A stretch of DNA of 64,000 bases from Actinomycetota bacterium (GCA_003599235.1 QZJE01000002.1:17803-81802), one strand, 5' to 3'. Numbered from the stretch's first letter, positions 16,728 to 26,129 are shown. The notes: generated from the sequence alone by a model not told the origin. A program made the numbers and translations.

Positions 16728-17708
16728 ATCACTCAACTGTATATAAATCTTAATAAAATAAAATACAATGCTCAGCTGATAAATAATCAAGCAACCAAAC
16801 AAGATATCAGCGTTGTTGGAGTAACTAAAGGGGTTTTGGGTGAGCCAAAAATAGCTAAGGCTATGTTAGATGGCGGCATTTCACAATTAGCAGACAGCCA
16901 TATAGAAAGCTTAGAGAAGTTAAAACCACTAAATAAACCGCTGATGCTTTTAAGGCAAGGCCAAAAAAAAGATATTTCAAAGATAGTAGAAATTGCTGAT
17001 ATAAGTCTAATATCCACCCTAATTGCAGCACAATGGCTTTCTTGCGAAGCTGTAAGGCAAAACAAAACTCACCAGTTAATCCTTATGCTAGAGACCGGAG
17101 ATAGGCGCGAGGGTTTTTCTTTTAGTCGAATTATCGGTTCTGCAATGCAAATTATTAAGCTTCCAAATATCAAAATAGCCGGTATAGGTACTAATGTTGC
17201 TTGCTTAAAACAATCTTACCCAAATAAGAAAAATCTGGATTTATTAATTAAAAAAGCTGAGGAAATAAAAAAGTTGGCGGATATCAAAATAATATCTGGG
17301 GGCAATTCAAGCGCTTGGCCGCTGCTTAAAGACAAGAAATTACCCAAAGAAATCAATCAACTAAGAATAGGTGAGGCAATATTATTAGGCAATGATACGG
17401 TTAAATATCAACCTATTAATGGAGCATATCAAAACTGTTTTAGGTTAGAGGCCGAAGTAATCGAAGCTTATAAAAAAGTGCATGACCAAGCGGTTTTAGC
17501 AGTAGGCTTACAAGATATCGGCAGCGGTGTCTTAACCCCGATTATTAAAGACCTTGAAGTTAAACGGGTAAGCAGTGACCACCTGGTATTAAAAACCAAT
17601 AATGTGCAGTTGCGTGTTGGAGATAGAGTTTCTTTTGTTCCAACTTATTTTGCTTTGCTTGGATTGATGACAAGTCCTTTTGTGCAAAAAGCCTTCCACC
17701 TATGCTAA
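16728..17708 (+). CDS. PLP-dependent amino-acid racemase (alanine/ornithine racemase family), ATC start
   Basis: The whole frame aligns with ornithine/alanine-type fold III racemases. The PLP Lys lies in VVGVTKGVLG, encoded at 16812-16838, upstream of the first NTG codon (TTG 16836). That TTG cannot be the real start because it would remove the catalytic lysine. Reading upstream gives TQLYINLNKIKYNAQLI, the expected first strand and helix. AAGGGG (16718-16723) is followed by ATC at 16728, giving 326 residues; CTG 16737 is an alternative. The later METGDRREGF and ISGGNSS segments fit the barrel. It precedes glmM, so a D-amino acid for the wall is a reasonable guess. Confidence 0.82.
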   Translation: MTQLYINLNKIKYNAQLINNQATKQDISVVGVTKGVLGEPKIAKAMLDGGISQLADSHIESLEKLKPLNKPLMLLRQGQKKDISKIVEIADISLISTLIAAQWLSCEAVRQNKTHQLILMLETGDRREGFSFSRIIGSAMQIIKLPNIKIAGIGTNVACLKQSYPNKKNLDLLIKKAEEIKKLADIKIISGGNSSAWPLLKDKKLPKEINQLRIGEAILLGNDTVKYQPINGAYQNCFRLEAEVIEAYKKVHDQAVLAVGLQDIGSGVLTPIIKDLEVKRVSSDHLVLKTNNVQLRVGDRVSFVPTYFALLGLMTSPFVQKAFHLC

Positions 17709-17726
17709 TATAATTGCTGGTTATTA

Positions 17727-19064
17727 ATGAGCAGAAGGAGAACATTGAGGCTTTTTGGAACTGATGGGGTTCGTGGAGTTGTAGGGCAATCCCTAACTAC
17801 TGAGCTAGCTCATAAGCTAGGCAGAAGTGCAGCCAACCAAATTATCAAAAAGAATAACGGATGTATGGTAATCGGAAGGGACACTAGGCGTTCTGGCCCA
17901 AGCTTAGAGCAAGCATTGATTGAGGGGATATGCTCCCAGGGGATAGATGTGGATGCTATCGGCGTTTTGCCAACTCCAGCTGTATCCTACCTTGTACGCA
18001 ACCACAAAACCGATGGCGGCGTTGTCGTTTCAGCTTCTCATAATCCTGCTGAATATAACGGTATTAAGTTTTTTGATAATCGCGGCATTAAGCTCGATGA
18101 ATCACTTGAGAACCTAATCGAATCTTCCCTTGATAGCTACAACAGCAATTACACCAAAATAGGCACTTCTTTAAATGACATACAGGCTGAAGACGATTAC
18201 CTGGAACATTTGATTTCTTGCATCGATGGGGATTTGTCTGGTTTGTGCATTGCCCTGGATTGTGCCAACGGGGCAGCACATAAGATAGCTCCCAGGGCTT
18301 TCAGAGAGCTTGGAGCAGAAGTTTTCTGCTATAACTGCCAGCCGGACGGCTTAAACATTAATCTGGAATGCGGCTCAACCCATCCTCAAACCCTCGAGGA
18401 TATTTGTAAAAAAGAAAAAGTCGATGTCGGATTTTCCTTTGACGGAGACGCCGACAGGGTTATAGCAGTGGACGAAAACGGCAATCATGTTGATGGCGAT
18501 TTTATTATGGCAATTTGTGCAACTGAGCTAAAAAAAGCAGGTAAATTAGCCAATAACACCATAGTGACAACCGTAATGACTAATCTAGGGTTCTATATCG
18601 CCATGGAGAAAGAAGAAATAAAAGTATTACAAGCAAAAGTAGGCGATAAATACGTTCTAGACGAAATGCTTAAAAATGGCGCTAGTTTAGGTGGAGAACA
18701 GTCTGGACATATAATTTTTAACGATTACGGCCCCATAGGAGACGGACTTATTACCTCTATAAAGCTGGCTGAGGTTATGAAACGCAAGCAACAACCCTTA
18801 TCTGAGCTTACAAAAATAATGCAGCGTCTGCCTCAAATATTGATTAACGTTAAAGTAAAGGATAAGCACAAACTAAACGGCAGCCAAAAAATCTGGAAGA
18901 GCGTAGAGGAAGCTGAAAAACACCTTCATGGACGGGGAAGAATACTGGTTAGACCATCAGGTACTGAATCTTTAGTTAGGGTAATGATTGAAAGCGATGA
19001 CCATGACCACGCAGAAGATTTAGCAGGACAAGTAGCCGAAGTGGTAGAAAGTGAGCTGGGATAG
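17727..19064 (+). CDS. glmM: Phosphoglucosamine mutase
   Basis: A 445-residue alpha-D-phosphohexomutase that interconverts glucosamine-6-P and glucosamine-1-P for UDP-GlcNAc. The phosphoserine loop is in VVSASHNPAEYNG, the metal site FDGDADR, the sugar loop GGEQSGH and the phosphate site RPSGTES. Directly abuts glmS with no spacer, so the two steps of glucosamine supply are coupled. Confidence 0.97.
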   Translation: MSRRRTLRLFGTDGVRGVVGQSLTTELAHKLGRSAANQIIKKNNGCMVIGRDTRRSGPSLEQALIEGICSQGIDVDAIGVLPTPAVSYLVRNHKTDGGVVVSASHNPAEYNGIKFFDNRGIKLDESLENLIESSLDSYNSNYTKIGTSLNDIQAEDDYLEHLISCIDGDLSGLCIALDCANGAAHKIAPRAFRELGAEVFCYNCQPDGLNINLECGSTHPQTLEDICKKEKVDVGFSFDGDADRVIAVDENGNHVDGDFIMAICATELKKAGKLANNTIVTTVMTNLGFYIAMEKEEIKVLQAKVGDKYVLDEMLKNGASLGGEQSGHIIFNDYGPIGDGLITSIKLAEVMKRKQQPLSELTKIMQRLPQILINVKVKDKHKLNGSQKIWKSVEEAEKHLHGRGRILVRPSGTESLVRVMIESDDHDHAEDLAGQVAEVVESELG

Positions 19065-20891
19065 ATGTGCGGAATTGTCGGATATATCGGAAAAGAAGAC
19101 TGTATTAATCCATTGGTAGCAGGGCTTACTAGCTTGGAATACCGCGGTTATGACAGTGCCGGAATCGCTATCTTAAATGGCGACTCGTTAAAAGTGCTAA
19201 AGGACGAAGGAAAATTATCCAGGCTAAAAGATCTTCTTAAGAAAAACGAACTTTGCAGTAACATCGGGATAGGTCATACGCGATGGGCGACTCACGGGGC
19301 TCCTTCAAAAGAAAATGCTCATCCCCATACTTGTTGTCAGGATAAAATCGCTGTAGTTCATAATGGAATTATTGAGAACCACTCGGTTCTAAGAGAGGAC
19401 TTAATAAAAAAAGGCCACAAATTTAGCTCCGAAACCGATACTGAAATTATTGCCCATTTAATTGAGGATTTCTATGAAGGAGATCTTAAGGCAGCGGTAA
19501 GCAAGGCCATAGGTTTTCTAAAAGGCTCTTTTGCTTTAGTAGTGATGAGCTCGGATAATCCTAAGCTCATTGTGACAGCAAAGCAAGATAGTCCCATGGT
19601 TTTAGGAATAGGCAAAAACGCTAATCTGGTAGCCTCTGATATTCCTGCTCTACTAGGACAAACCAGAGAAATGATAATCATGGATAACGGGGAGATGGCG
19701 GTTTTAGGCCAGGATAGTTATCAGATAATTGATTTTGATGGAAACCCGGTTAACAAAGCTATTGCTCATATCAGTTGGGATCAAGAAGCAGCAGAGAAAG
19801 GCGGTTTTGAAGACTTTATGCTCAAAGAGATACATGAGCAGCCAGTCGCAGTAAGAGAAACACTTAGAGGTTTAATTGACGATGATGGCACAGTCAACTT
19901 AAAAGAGTTAAAAATCGATTCCTCTCGTATTAAAGATATAAATAGAGTGGTAATCATTGCTTGCGGTACTTCTTATCATGCCGGTTTGGTAGGCAATAGT
20001 GCAATAGAAAGCTGGGCACGTATTCCTGTTGAATTAGACATTGCTTCAGAGTTTCGCTATCGGAATCTATTGGTTGATGATAAGACATTAGTTATCGCCA
20101 TAACCCAGTCTGGTGAGACAGCTGACACTTTAGCTGGTTTGCGCAGTGCAAAAGACAAAGGGGCTATTGTAGTGGCGGTAACTAATGTAGTTGGAAGCAG
20201 TGTTACCAGAGAAGCTGACGGCTTAATATATACTCACGCCGGCCCAGAGATTGGGGTAGCAGCTACTAAAACCTTTACTTCTCAAATAGCTGCTCTATAT
20301 GTTATAGCATTGTTTATTGCTCAAGTTAAAGGTCGTCTAACTAACGAAGAGATTAAAAAACGCTCAGTTAAATTATGGGATATTCCAGAGTTAATAAAAC
20401 AAGCCCTAACCCAGGAAGAAAACATCAAGAAGATTGCTCAAAAATATGCAAAAAAGCCGGACTTCTTGTTTTTAGGACGAGGTTTGGGGGTGCCGATTGC
20501 TTTAGAAGGAGCTTTAAAGCTAAAAGAGATATCATATATTCATGCCGAAGGTTGTGCAGCCGGTGAGATGAAACACGGCCCCATTGCATTAATTGACGAT
20601 GATTGTCCTGTAGTAGTTGTAGCTACCAACAGCGCCACAATTGATAAGGTAAAAGCCAACACAGAAGAAGTAAAGGCAAGAAATGCTCAAATTATTGCAG
20701 TAGTTAATGAAGGTAACCATATCTTTGATGGCGTTGCTGACGATTTATTATTTGTGCCCGAAATATCCGATATTTTTTCTCCTATTATTAATATTATTCC
20801 ATTGCAGCTCTTTGCATACTATGTAGCAAAAGCTAAGGGTTGCAATGTAGACCAGCCAAGAAATTTAGCAAAAAGCGTAACTGTTGAGTAA
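19065..20891 (+). CDS. glmS: Glutamine--fructose-6-phosphate aminotransferase
   Basis: A 608-residue enzyme making glucosamine-6-P. After removal of Met, Cys2 (MCGIVGYIG) is the glutaminase nucleophile. The GHTRWATHG and HNGIIENH motifs complete that domain. Two SIS domains follow (CGTSYHAG, ITQSGETADT) and the C-terminus ends DQPRNLAKSVTVE as usual. The ATG follows the glmM stop immediately. No glmS ribozyme is possible because there is no leader. Confidence 0.97.
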   Translation: MCGIVGYIGKEDCINPLVAGLTSLEYRGYDSAGIAILNGDSLKVLKDEGKLSRLKDLLKKNELCSNIGIGHTRWATHGAPSKENAHPHTCCQDKIAVVHNGIIENHSVLREDLIKKGHKFSSETDTEIIAHLIEDFYEGDLKAAVSKAIGFLKGSFALVVMSSDNPKLIVTAKQDSPMVLGIGKNANLVASDIPALLGQTREMIIMDNGEMAVLGQDSYQIIDFDGNPVNKAIAHISWDQEAAEKGGFEDFMLKEIHEQPVAVRETLRGLIDDDGTVNLKELKIDSSRIKDINRVVIIACGTSYHAGLVGNSAIESWARIPVELDIASEFRYRNLLVDDKTLVIAITQSGETADTLAGLRSAKDKGAIVVAVTNVVGSSVTREADGLIYTHAGPEIGVAATKTFTSQIAALYVIALFIAQVKGRLTNEEIKKRSVKLWDIPELIKQALTQEENIKKIAQKYAKKPDFLFLGRGLGVPIALEGALKLKEISYIHAEGCAAGEMKHGPIALIDDDCPVVVVATNSATIDKVKANTEEVKARNAQIIAVVNEGNHIFDGVADDLLFVPEISDIFSPIINIIPLQLFAYYVAKAKGCNVDQPRNLAKSVTVE

Positions 20892-20892
20892 A

Positions 20893-21294
20893 ATGAGCTA
20901 TCAGCCTCCAGCCTTGAGTTCTCAGATTGTAAAAGGCATAGGTATCGATATCGTAGATATAGACAGGTTTAGAGCTGCTATAGATAAGCATCCTAAGCTA
21001 ACTAAACGCTTGTTCTCTAATGGCGAATTATCCTACTGCTTAAGCCGCCCCCGCCCTTATTTTCATTTTGCAGTTAGATTTGCCGCTAAAGAAGCGGTGG
21101 TTAAGGCTTTAGGGGTTGGTCTTCGAGGCATGAAGTGGCAAGATATTGAAGTAAAGAGAACAGAGCTTGGTGAACCCTTAGTTAACTTGTCAGGAGGGGC
21201 TAAAAAAACTGCTGAGAATCTTGGGGTAAGCTCGATTAAAGTAAGTTTGTCTTTTAGCAAAGAATCGGCAATAGCGGCTGCGATAGCTGAGTAG
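20893..21294 (+). CDS. acpS: Holo-[acyl-carrier-protein] synthase
   Basis: Attaches 4'-phosphopantetheine to ACP. The GIDIVDIDRF motif holds the metal-binding Asp, and RFAAKEAVVKALG holds the Glu/Lys signature. I use ATG 20893 (133 residues), two bases after the glmS stop, rather than TTG 20884 inside glmS. Neither has a good ribosome site, so coupling to glmS is likely. The acpS-nnr-alr order recurs in several Gram-positive groups. Confidence 0.94.
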   Translation: MSYQPPALSSQIVKGIGIDIVDIDRFRAAIDKHPKLTKRLFSNGELSYCLSRPRPYFHFAVRFAAKEAVVKALGVGLRGMKWQDIEVKRTELGEPLVNLSGGAKKTAENLGVSSIKVSLSFSKESAIAAAIAE

Positions 21295-21297
21295 GCT

Positions 21298-21345
21298 TAA
21301 GGATGTAGGCTGAAGTGCTGAAGGCTGAAGCACTGAAGGTTTAAA
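21298..21345 (+). repeat. Low-complexity spacer with short repeats between acpS and nnr
   Basis: The word GGCTGAAG recurs at close spacing (GGCTGAAG, TGCTGAAG, GGCTGAAG, CACTGAAG), and AGTGCT / AGCACT can form a small hairpin. It is one of several simple repeats at gene ends in this window. Confidence 0.6.
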
Positions 21346-21352
21346 GGATATT

Positions 21353-22873
21353 ATGCCGGCTTATATAGTTACTAAAGAGCAGATGGTTGCTATTGAAGAG
21401 CAATCTATAAAGAAGCAGAAGCACCCTATTTGGGAGTTGATGAAAGCTGCCGGCACTAAAGTAGCCGAGCAGATAATGTCTTTTGCAAAAAAAGAGCAAA
21501 AAATAACAATTCTCTGCGGCAAGGGCAATAACGGCGGCGATGGCTTAGTAGCTGCCCAGGTTCTTAAAAAATCTGGATATAAAAACGTCACCGTATATGT
21601 TACAGGTATAAAAGATGAATTAACGGATGCTTCTAAGAAGGCTTACCAAGAATTAACGCCAGATTTATTAATCACCGATTATAAACAAGCAATTTTAAAA
21701 GCAGACATTATTCTCGACTGTCTTTTTGGATTTTCCCTGAAAGGAGAGGTTAAGGGGGTACCTAAAGAAATTATTGACCTTGTTAATAATTCTTTAGCTT
21801 ATGTGGTTTCAGTAGATATGCCTTCGGGTTTAGAAGCTGACAGCGGCAAAGTCTATGGAAGTGCCGTCAAAGCAGATGAAACGCTTGCTCTTAGTTGTTT
21901 AAAAATCGGACAAATCCAAGCACAAGGCCCTAACTACTGCGGTTTATTAAGTCTGATAGATATCGGTATTAGTAGCCAAATAATTGAAGAAATAGCCAAA
22001 GTAAAAGCTTTAATGCCACAAGAAGCTGCCGAACTCTTACCTCAAAAGGAAACTACAGTACACAAAAGGGCAGCCGGTGTGGCCTTGGTAATAGCAGGTT
22101 CAAAAGGGATGATGGGAGCAGCAGCATTAACAGCTCAAAGTGCCTTAAGAAGCGGTGCCGGACTGGTTTATTTAGCTGTTCCACAGAGTCTTTTGATTAT
22201 TGCTGAGCAGAAATTAACAGAGATAGTTAAGATACCGGTTAAGGAGTCAGATGAGGCTACTTTTTGCCCGGATTCTATAGGCGACCTACTAGATGTTGTA
22301 TCCCAAACACAAGCTGTAGCGGTTGGCCCCGGTTTATCTGAGAAAAAGGAAGCTTATGATTTTGTTAAGCAGTTTCTTTCAAAAACAGAGTCATCCCTTG
22401 TGATAGATGCTTCGGCTATCAATGCGTTTAAAGGGAAGCCAGAACTAATTAGGAAAAGCCGAAGCCAGAAGATACTAACGCCACATACGGGCGAATTAAG
22501 CCGTTTAATTGGGATGGATGCAACTGAAATACAGAACAATCGTATTGATGCTGCAAAAAGAGCATCTGATTTATCCGGTTCGACAGTAGTACTTAAAGGA
22601 GCCTATAGCGTCATCGCAAGTAATGACGAGACATGGGTTAATTTAACAGGTAACCAAGGCTTAGCTTCTGCCGGAACAGGAGATGTTTTAACCGGGTTAA
22701 TCTGCGGATTAATAGCCCAGGGTTTAAGTGGCTTTAATGCGGCCTTGCTGGGAACTTATCTGCACGGGCTGGCTGCAGACTTAGCAGTTGGTGATTTAAC
22801 ACCGTATTGTCTGATAGCATCCGACCTGATAGCGTATTTACCACAGAGCATAAAATATTTGGAGGAATTATGA
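21353..22873 (+). CDS. nnr: Bifunctional NAD(P)H-hydrate epimerase / dehydratase
   Basis: A 506-residue fusion repairing hydrated NAD(P)H. The N-domain (residues about 1-215, YjeF_N) has GKGNNGGDGL and DCLFGFSLKG. The C-domain (about 225-500, ribokinase-like) has HKRAAGVALVIAGSKGMMGAAALTA, TPHTGELSRL and the GTGDVLTGLI ATP/ADP motif. Stop overlaps the CBS gene start by four bases (ATGA). Confidence 0.95.
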   Translation: MPAYIVTKEQMVAIEEQSIKKQKHPIWELMKAAGTKVAEQIMSFAKKEQKITILCGKGNNGGDGLVAAQVLKKSGYKNVTVYVTGIKDELTDASKKAYQELTPDLLITDYKQAILKADIILDCLFGFSLKGEVKGVPKEIIDLVNNSLAYVVSVDMPSGLEADSGKVYGSAVKADETLALSCLKIGQIQAQGPNYCGLLSLIDIGISSQIIEEIAKVKALMPQEAAELLPQKETTVHKRAAGVALVIAGSKGMMGAAALTAQSALRSGAGLVYLAVPQSLLIIAEQKLTEIVKIPVKESDEATFCPDSIGDLLDVVSQTQAVAVGPGLSEKKEAYDFVKQFLSKTESSLVIDASAINAFKGKPELIRKSRSQKILTPHTGELSRLIGMDATEIQNNRIDAAKRASDLSGSTVVLKGAYSVIASNDETWVNLTGNQGLASAGTGDVLTGLICGLIAQGLSGFNAALLGTYLHGLAADLAVGDLTPYCLIASDLIAYLPQSIKYLEEL

Positions 22874-23325
22874 CAAAAGCACACGAAATAATGACTAAAG
22901 ATGTCGCAACCCTAAATCCGGAGACCTCAGTAAAGGATGCGGCAAAGTTATTTGCCAAAAAAGGAATCGGGGGGGCACCGGTTATAGATGAAAACGGCAA
23001 CTTAGTAGGCATAGTCAGCGAAAGCGATTTGATTATGCGTGATGTCAAAGCCCACTTTCCCCACTATATTGCATTATTAGATAGCGTAATTTTTCTAGGC
23101 GGCCTGCACCAATACGAGGAGCAGGTTAAAAAGGCAGTGGGGGCAACCGTAGGCCAGGTAATGACTACAGAAGTAGTAACCGTCACCGAGGATGCCTCTA
23201 TAGAAGAGGTAGCTCAGCTGATGATGGAAAAGCATATTAGCCGCTTGCCGGTGGTTAAAGATAATAAGATAAGGGGTATTATCACCAAGCGCAATATCGT
23301 TGCTACCATTGGGAGCGCTAAGTGA
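22870..23325 (+). CDS. Two-CBS-domain protein
   Basis: A 151-residue protein made only of a CBS pair (residues about 1-60 and 95-150), with MTKDVATLNPETSVKDAA and MTTEVVTVTEDASIEEVA as the two repeat starts. CBS pairs usually bind adenine nucleotides and regulate partners. ATG 22870 follows ttggagga and overlaps the nnr stop. It is coupled to alr by GTGA. The partner is unknown. The nucleotide link with Nnr is suggestive only. Confidence 0.88.
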   Translation: MTKAHEIMTKDVATLNPETSVKDAAKLFAKKGIGGAPVIDENGNLVGIVSESDLIMRDVKAHFPHYIALLDSVIFLGGLHQYEEQVKKAVGATVGQVMTTEVVTVTEDASIEEVAQLMMEKHISRLPVVKDNKIRGIITKRNIVATIGSAK

Positions 23326-24422
23326 TAAGACAAGCTTATGCAGAAATAGACATAAGCGCTATAAAGTCTAATATTGCAGCACTAAAAAAACTACTGCCTG
23401 GCAAGACCCAATTTATGGCGGTTGTTAAAGCCAACGGTTACGGCCATGGAAGCGTACAGGTTGCTAAAGCTGCTCTTAGTGCCGGAGCAAATCGTCTAGG
23501 GGTAGCACTAGTCGAAGAAGCGATTCCCTTAAGGCAAGCCGGTATTATTGCTCCCATTCAGTTGTTAACTGCAGTTCCAGCAGAGGGTTTAAATAAAATT
23601 AGTGAATTAGATTTAATTGTGGCAGTTTACACTAAAGAGCAAGCAGACAGCCTAAATAAATTGGGTAAACCGGTAAAAGTGCATATCAAAGCCGATACCG
23701 GAATGAACAGAATCGGTGTTTCACACAAAGATGCGCAGGGATTTATTGATTACGTAAGCGGCCTTAATAATATAGAGATAGAAGGAATGTTTACTCATTT
23801 TGCAACTGCCGACCAACAACCTTCCGATTATGCTAAGGAACAATGGACAAGGTTTAAAGATATTGTTCAAGCGGCTAAAGAAAGTAATCCTTTATTAATA
23901 GCACACGCGGCTAACAGTGCTGCTACTATTCTTTATCCCCAGTCTCATCTAGACATGGTGCGCGTAGGTATTGCTATGTACGGCTTACATCCAAGCAGTG
24001 TTACTAAAAGTAAAATTAACCTCTGCCCAGCTCTATCTCTTAAAGCGAAGCTTTCATATGTTAAAAAAGTAGGCCCAGGTGAGTGTATCAGTTACGGGGC
24101 AACCCACACTACCTCAAAGAGAACGGTCGTAGGTACTATTCCTTTAGGTTATGCCGACGGCTATACAAGGTTACTATCTAATAAATGTGAAATATTGGTA
24201 GGCGGTAGGCGGTGCAAACAAATAGGCCGGATTTGCATGGATCAATTTATGGTCGATTTAGACAACATTGATGCAAAAACTAACGACGAGGCGGTTTTAA
24301 TCGGACGCCAGGGAAATGAGGAGATAACCGCTGATGAGCTAGCCCAAATACTAGGCACCATTAATTACGAAATTGTTTGCAAGGTAGCCTCAAGGATTCC
24401 CAGAGTATATATAAATGGATGA
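23322..24422 (+). CDS. alr: Alanine racemase
   Basis: A 366-residue PLP enzyme making D-Ala for peptidoglycan. Seen are MAVVKANGYGHG with the PLP Lys, HIKADTGMNRIG, the VRVGIAMYGLHPS region and ISYGATHTT with the catalytic Tyr. Start GTG 23322 overlaps the CBS stop (GTGA). Stop overlaps folB by eight bases. Confidence 0.97.
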   Translation: MIRQAYAEIDISAIKSNIAALKKLLPGKTQFMAVVKANGYGHGSVQVAKAALSAGANRLGVALVEEAIPLRQAGIIAPIQLLTAVPAEGLNKISELDLIVAVYTKEQADSLNKLGKPVKVHIKADTGMNRIGVSHKDAQGFIDYVSGLNNIEIEGMFTHFATADQQPSDYAKEQWTRFKDIVQAAKESNPLLIAHAANSAATILYPQSHLDMVRVGIAMYGLHPSSVTKSKINLCPALSLKAKLSYVKKVGPGECISYGATHTTSKRTVVGTIPLGYADGYTRLLSNKCEILVGGRRCKQIGRICMDQFMVDLDNIDAKTNDEAVLIGRQGNEEITADELAQILGTINYEIVCKVASRIPRVYING

Positions 24423-24780
24423 TTTGATAAAGGTAGAAATAAAGGATTTAGAAATATTTGGCTATCACGGAGTCTTAGATTCTGAAAAAGAAAACGGCCA
24501 AACTTTTAAGATTTGTCTAAACTACTGGATAGCTGAAAAAGATTTCGCAGATAATGTTGAAAATACCATTGATTACGCCAGGGTTACAAAAGTAATCGAA
24601 AAAACTTTTAAAGCTAAAAGATACAATTTACTGGAAACCCTGGCTCAAGCTATTCTTAAAACTCTATTTGCGAAGTTTGATGGTATTGTTAAAGCTAAAA
24701 TAAAGCTTAAAAAACCCCAAGTGGAATTATCATCTAACGTTGATTCAGTCTCTGTTTCATTAAGTAAATCCAGCTCTTAA
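24415..24780 (+). CDS. folB: Dihydroneopterin aldolase
   Basis: A 121-residue tunnelling-fold enzyme of folate synthesis that removes glycolaldehyde from dihydroneopterin. Typical segments are IFGYHGVLDSEKENGQTF, DYARVTKVIE, NLLETLAQAI and the C-terminal KLKKPQVELS. It is separated from folP and folK, which are not in the window. Last gene of the glmM-folB run. Confidence 0.94.
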   Translation: MDDLIKVEIKDLEIFGYHGVLDSEKENGQTFKICLNYWIAEKDFADNVENTIDYARVTKVIEKTFKAKRYNLLETLAQAILKTLFAKFDGIVKAKIKLKKPQVELSSNVDSVSVSLSKSSS

Positions 24781-24926
24781 CATAGAGCAATCACGCCACC
24801 TCTAATATTTTGAAATACATGTTTTCTTAATATCGATTTCTGGTATTAATAGTCATGTATTTATGAGATTAAGGTGCAAGCAATCAGTTGATTGATGTAA
24901 AATATTAAAACCAAAAATGAGTGTTA
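24781..24926. promoter_or_regulatory. AT-rich intergenic region with two dyads upstream of the RtcB-like operon
   Basis: AAATACATG (24813-24821) and CATGTATTT (24854-24862) are complementary over a 32-base gap. CAATCA-GT-TGATTG (24881-24894) is an almost continuous palindrome about 33 bases before the start codon. The second is placed like an operator. No strong -35/-10 pair is clear. Confidence 0.35.
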
Positions 24927-26108
24927 ATGACTAAAACAGATTTATTAAATGAAGCCAAAAAGAATATTTATAGTTTTAGTTCAGGCGATGCGTCTGACGT
25001 TATCAGCAGGCTTAATTTAGGCTATGGCGTAGGCAAAATAATCTATGCTCTACAAAAAAGAAAAATGCCTTACGAACGCACAATGTGCATTTCTGCACCG
25101 GACAGCGGAATTACCCGGAATAAAGAAAGGTGGCAAGCCGGATTTGGGTATGGTTGCTTAATCCGCTGGCCCGGTGAGCAAGAAACAGGCAAGCTTATTA
25201 TGTTCCCGCAAGTTAAGCCAAATGCTTGCGGTATGTTGGTTGCTAAAATATCAAAAAGTTATGAGCCTAAGGAACTTTGCGACCGCCTTCATCATCTGGA
25301 AAAAAATGGATTTTCAAAGGATAGCGAAGCTGCCAAGCTTAATTTAGGCGTAAGCAATCATTTTATCGAACTCTGCAGAGTAACAAAATCCAAGGACAAC
25401 AGGTTAACCCAAAACGACTTAGTGGTTGTCATCCACACCTCTGCTTCTGAGAAAAAGTCTATTTTGTATGATTTTAACAACTGGCAAAACAAAGGCGGAA
25501 AATGGGAACAAACTCCCCTGGGGCCGCTGCTAGTTTTAGAAGACCAAGCTGCTAAACAGTACTTGGAGGAATACAACAAAATAGAGCAATACAGTATCAA
25601 AAAAAGGAAAGCCATAGCTGAGCACCTTTTTGGTGACGCCAGCGAGATTTGTAATCCCACCCATCAGGGACTAACAGCAGACAATGAAGTGAGGCTGGGT
25701 TCTTATCGCGTTGATGACGGTAAGTGCTTGTTTCCAGTTACTTTTCGCTGGGATTTACAAATCCACCTGGTTTCAGCGTTACCAAATCTTTCAGATGATG
25801 TAATTAAGCAAAAAGGTTACTATGGAACGGCTAAGCAAAGAGGCATCTTGGATTTGTTTAAGACTGCAAATATTCTGCCCCATGGCGGGGGATACCAGAT
25901 TCCATTCTCAGCTACGGGCTGGAATATCATCGAAAACGGCAGTAAGAGACTGTTTTCAAACAAGGATTTGGATAATCACTTCGTTTTTACTTCACCCTCG
26001 GAGTTACCTTACAATTATCGCGGCTTGCAAGTAATGGATAAAATTGACAAACTTAAACTAGGGAAAAGTGTAGTCAGCTTAAAGCAGTTATATACTTTAA
26101 AATACTAA
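24927..26108 (+). CDS. Highly divergent RtcB-like protein, first gene of a putative new operon
   Basis: A 393-residue protein from ATG 24927 (GTG 24921 possible), with no overall resemblance I can name at first sight. Motif order matches RtcB RNA ligases. ACGM (Cys101) corresponds to DIGCGM. GVSNHFIEL (His145) corresponds to GTGNHFIEI. VVVIHTSA (His170) corresponds to MLHSGSRG, and NPTHQG (His246) to the HN motif region. LPHGGGYQ (His319) corresponds to SHGAGR, where RtcB is guanylylated. The Asp before the Cys and the final Arg are replaced, so chemistry may differ or be lost. RtcB normally joins RNA 2',3'-cyclic phosphate to 5'-OH ends. It is followed by ATP-grasp and deacylase genes. RtcB homology is my inference from motifs. 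Confidence 0.6.
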   Translation: MTKTDLLNEAKKNIYSFSSGDASDVISRLNLGYGVGKIIYALQKRKMPYERTMCISAPDSGITRNKERWQAGFGYGCLIRWPGEQETGKLIMFPQVKPNACGMLVAKISKSYEPKELCDRLHHLEKNGFSKDSEAAKLNLGVSNHFIELCRVTKSKDNRLTQNDLVVVIHTSASEKKSILYDFNNWQNKGGKWEQTPLGPLLVLEDQAAKQYLEEYNKIEQYSIKKRKAIAEHLFGDASEICNPTHQGLTADNEVRLGSYRVDDGKCLFPVTFRWDLQIHLVSALPNLSDDVIKQKGYYGTAKQRGILDLFKTANILPHGGGYQIPFSATGWNIIENGSKRLFSNKDLDNHFVFTSPSELPYNYRGLQVMDKIDKLKLGKSVVSLKQLYTLKY

Positions 26109-26129
26109 CCTCAAGAACCAAAGGACAAT

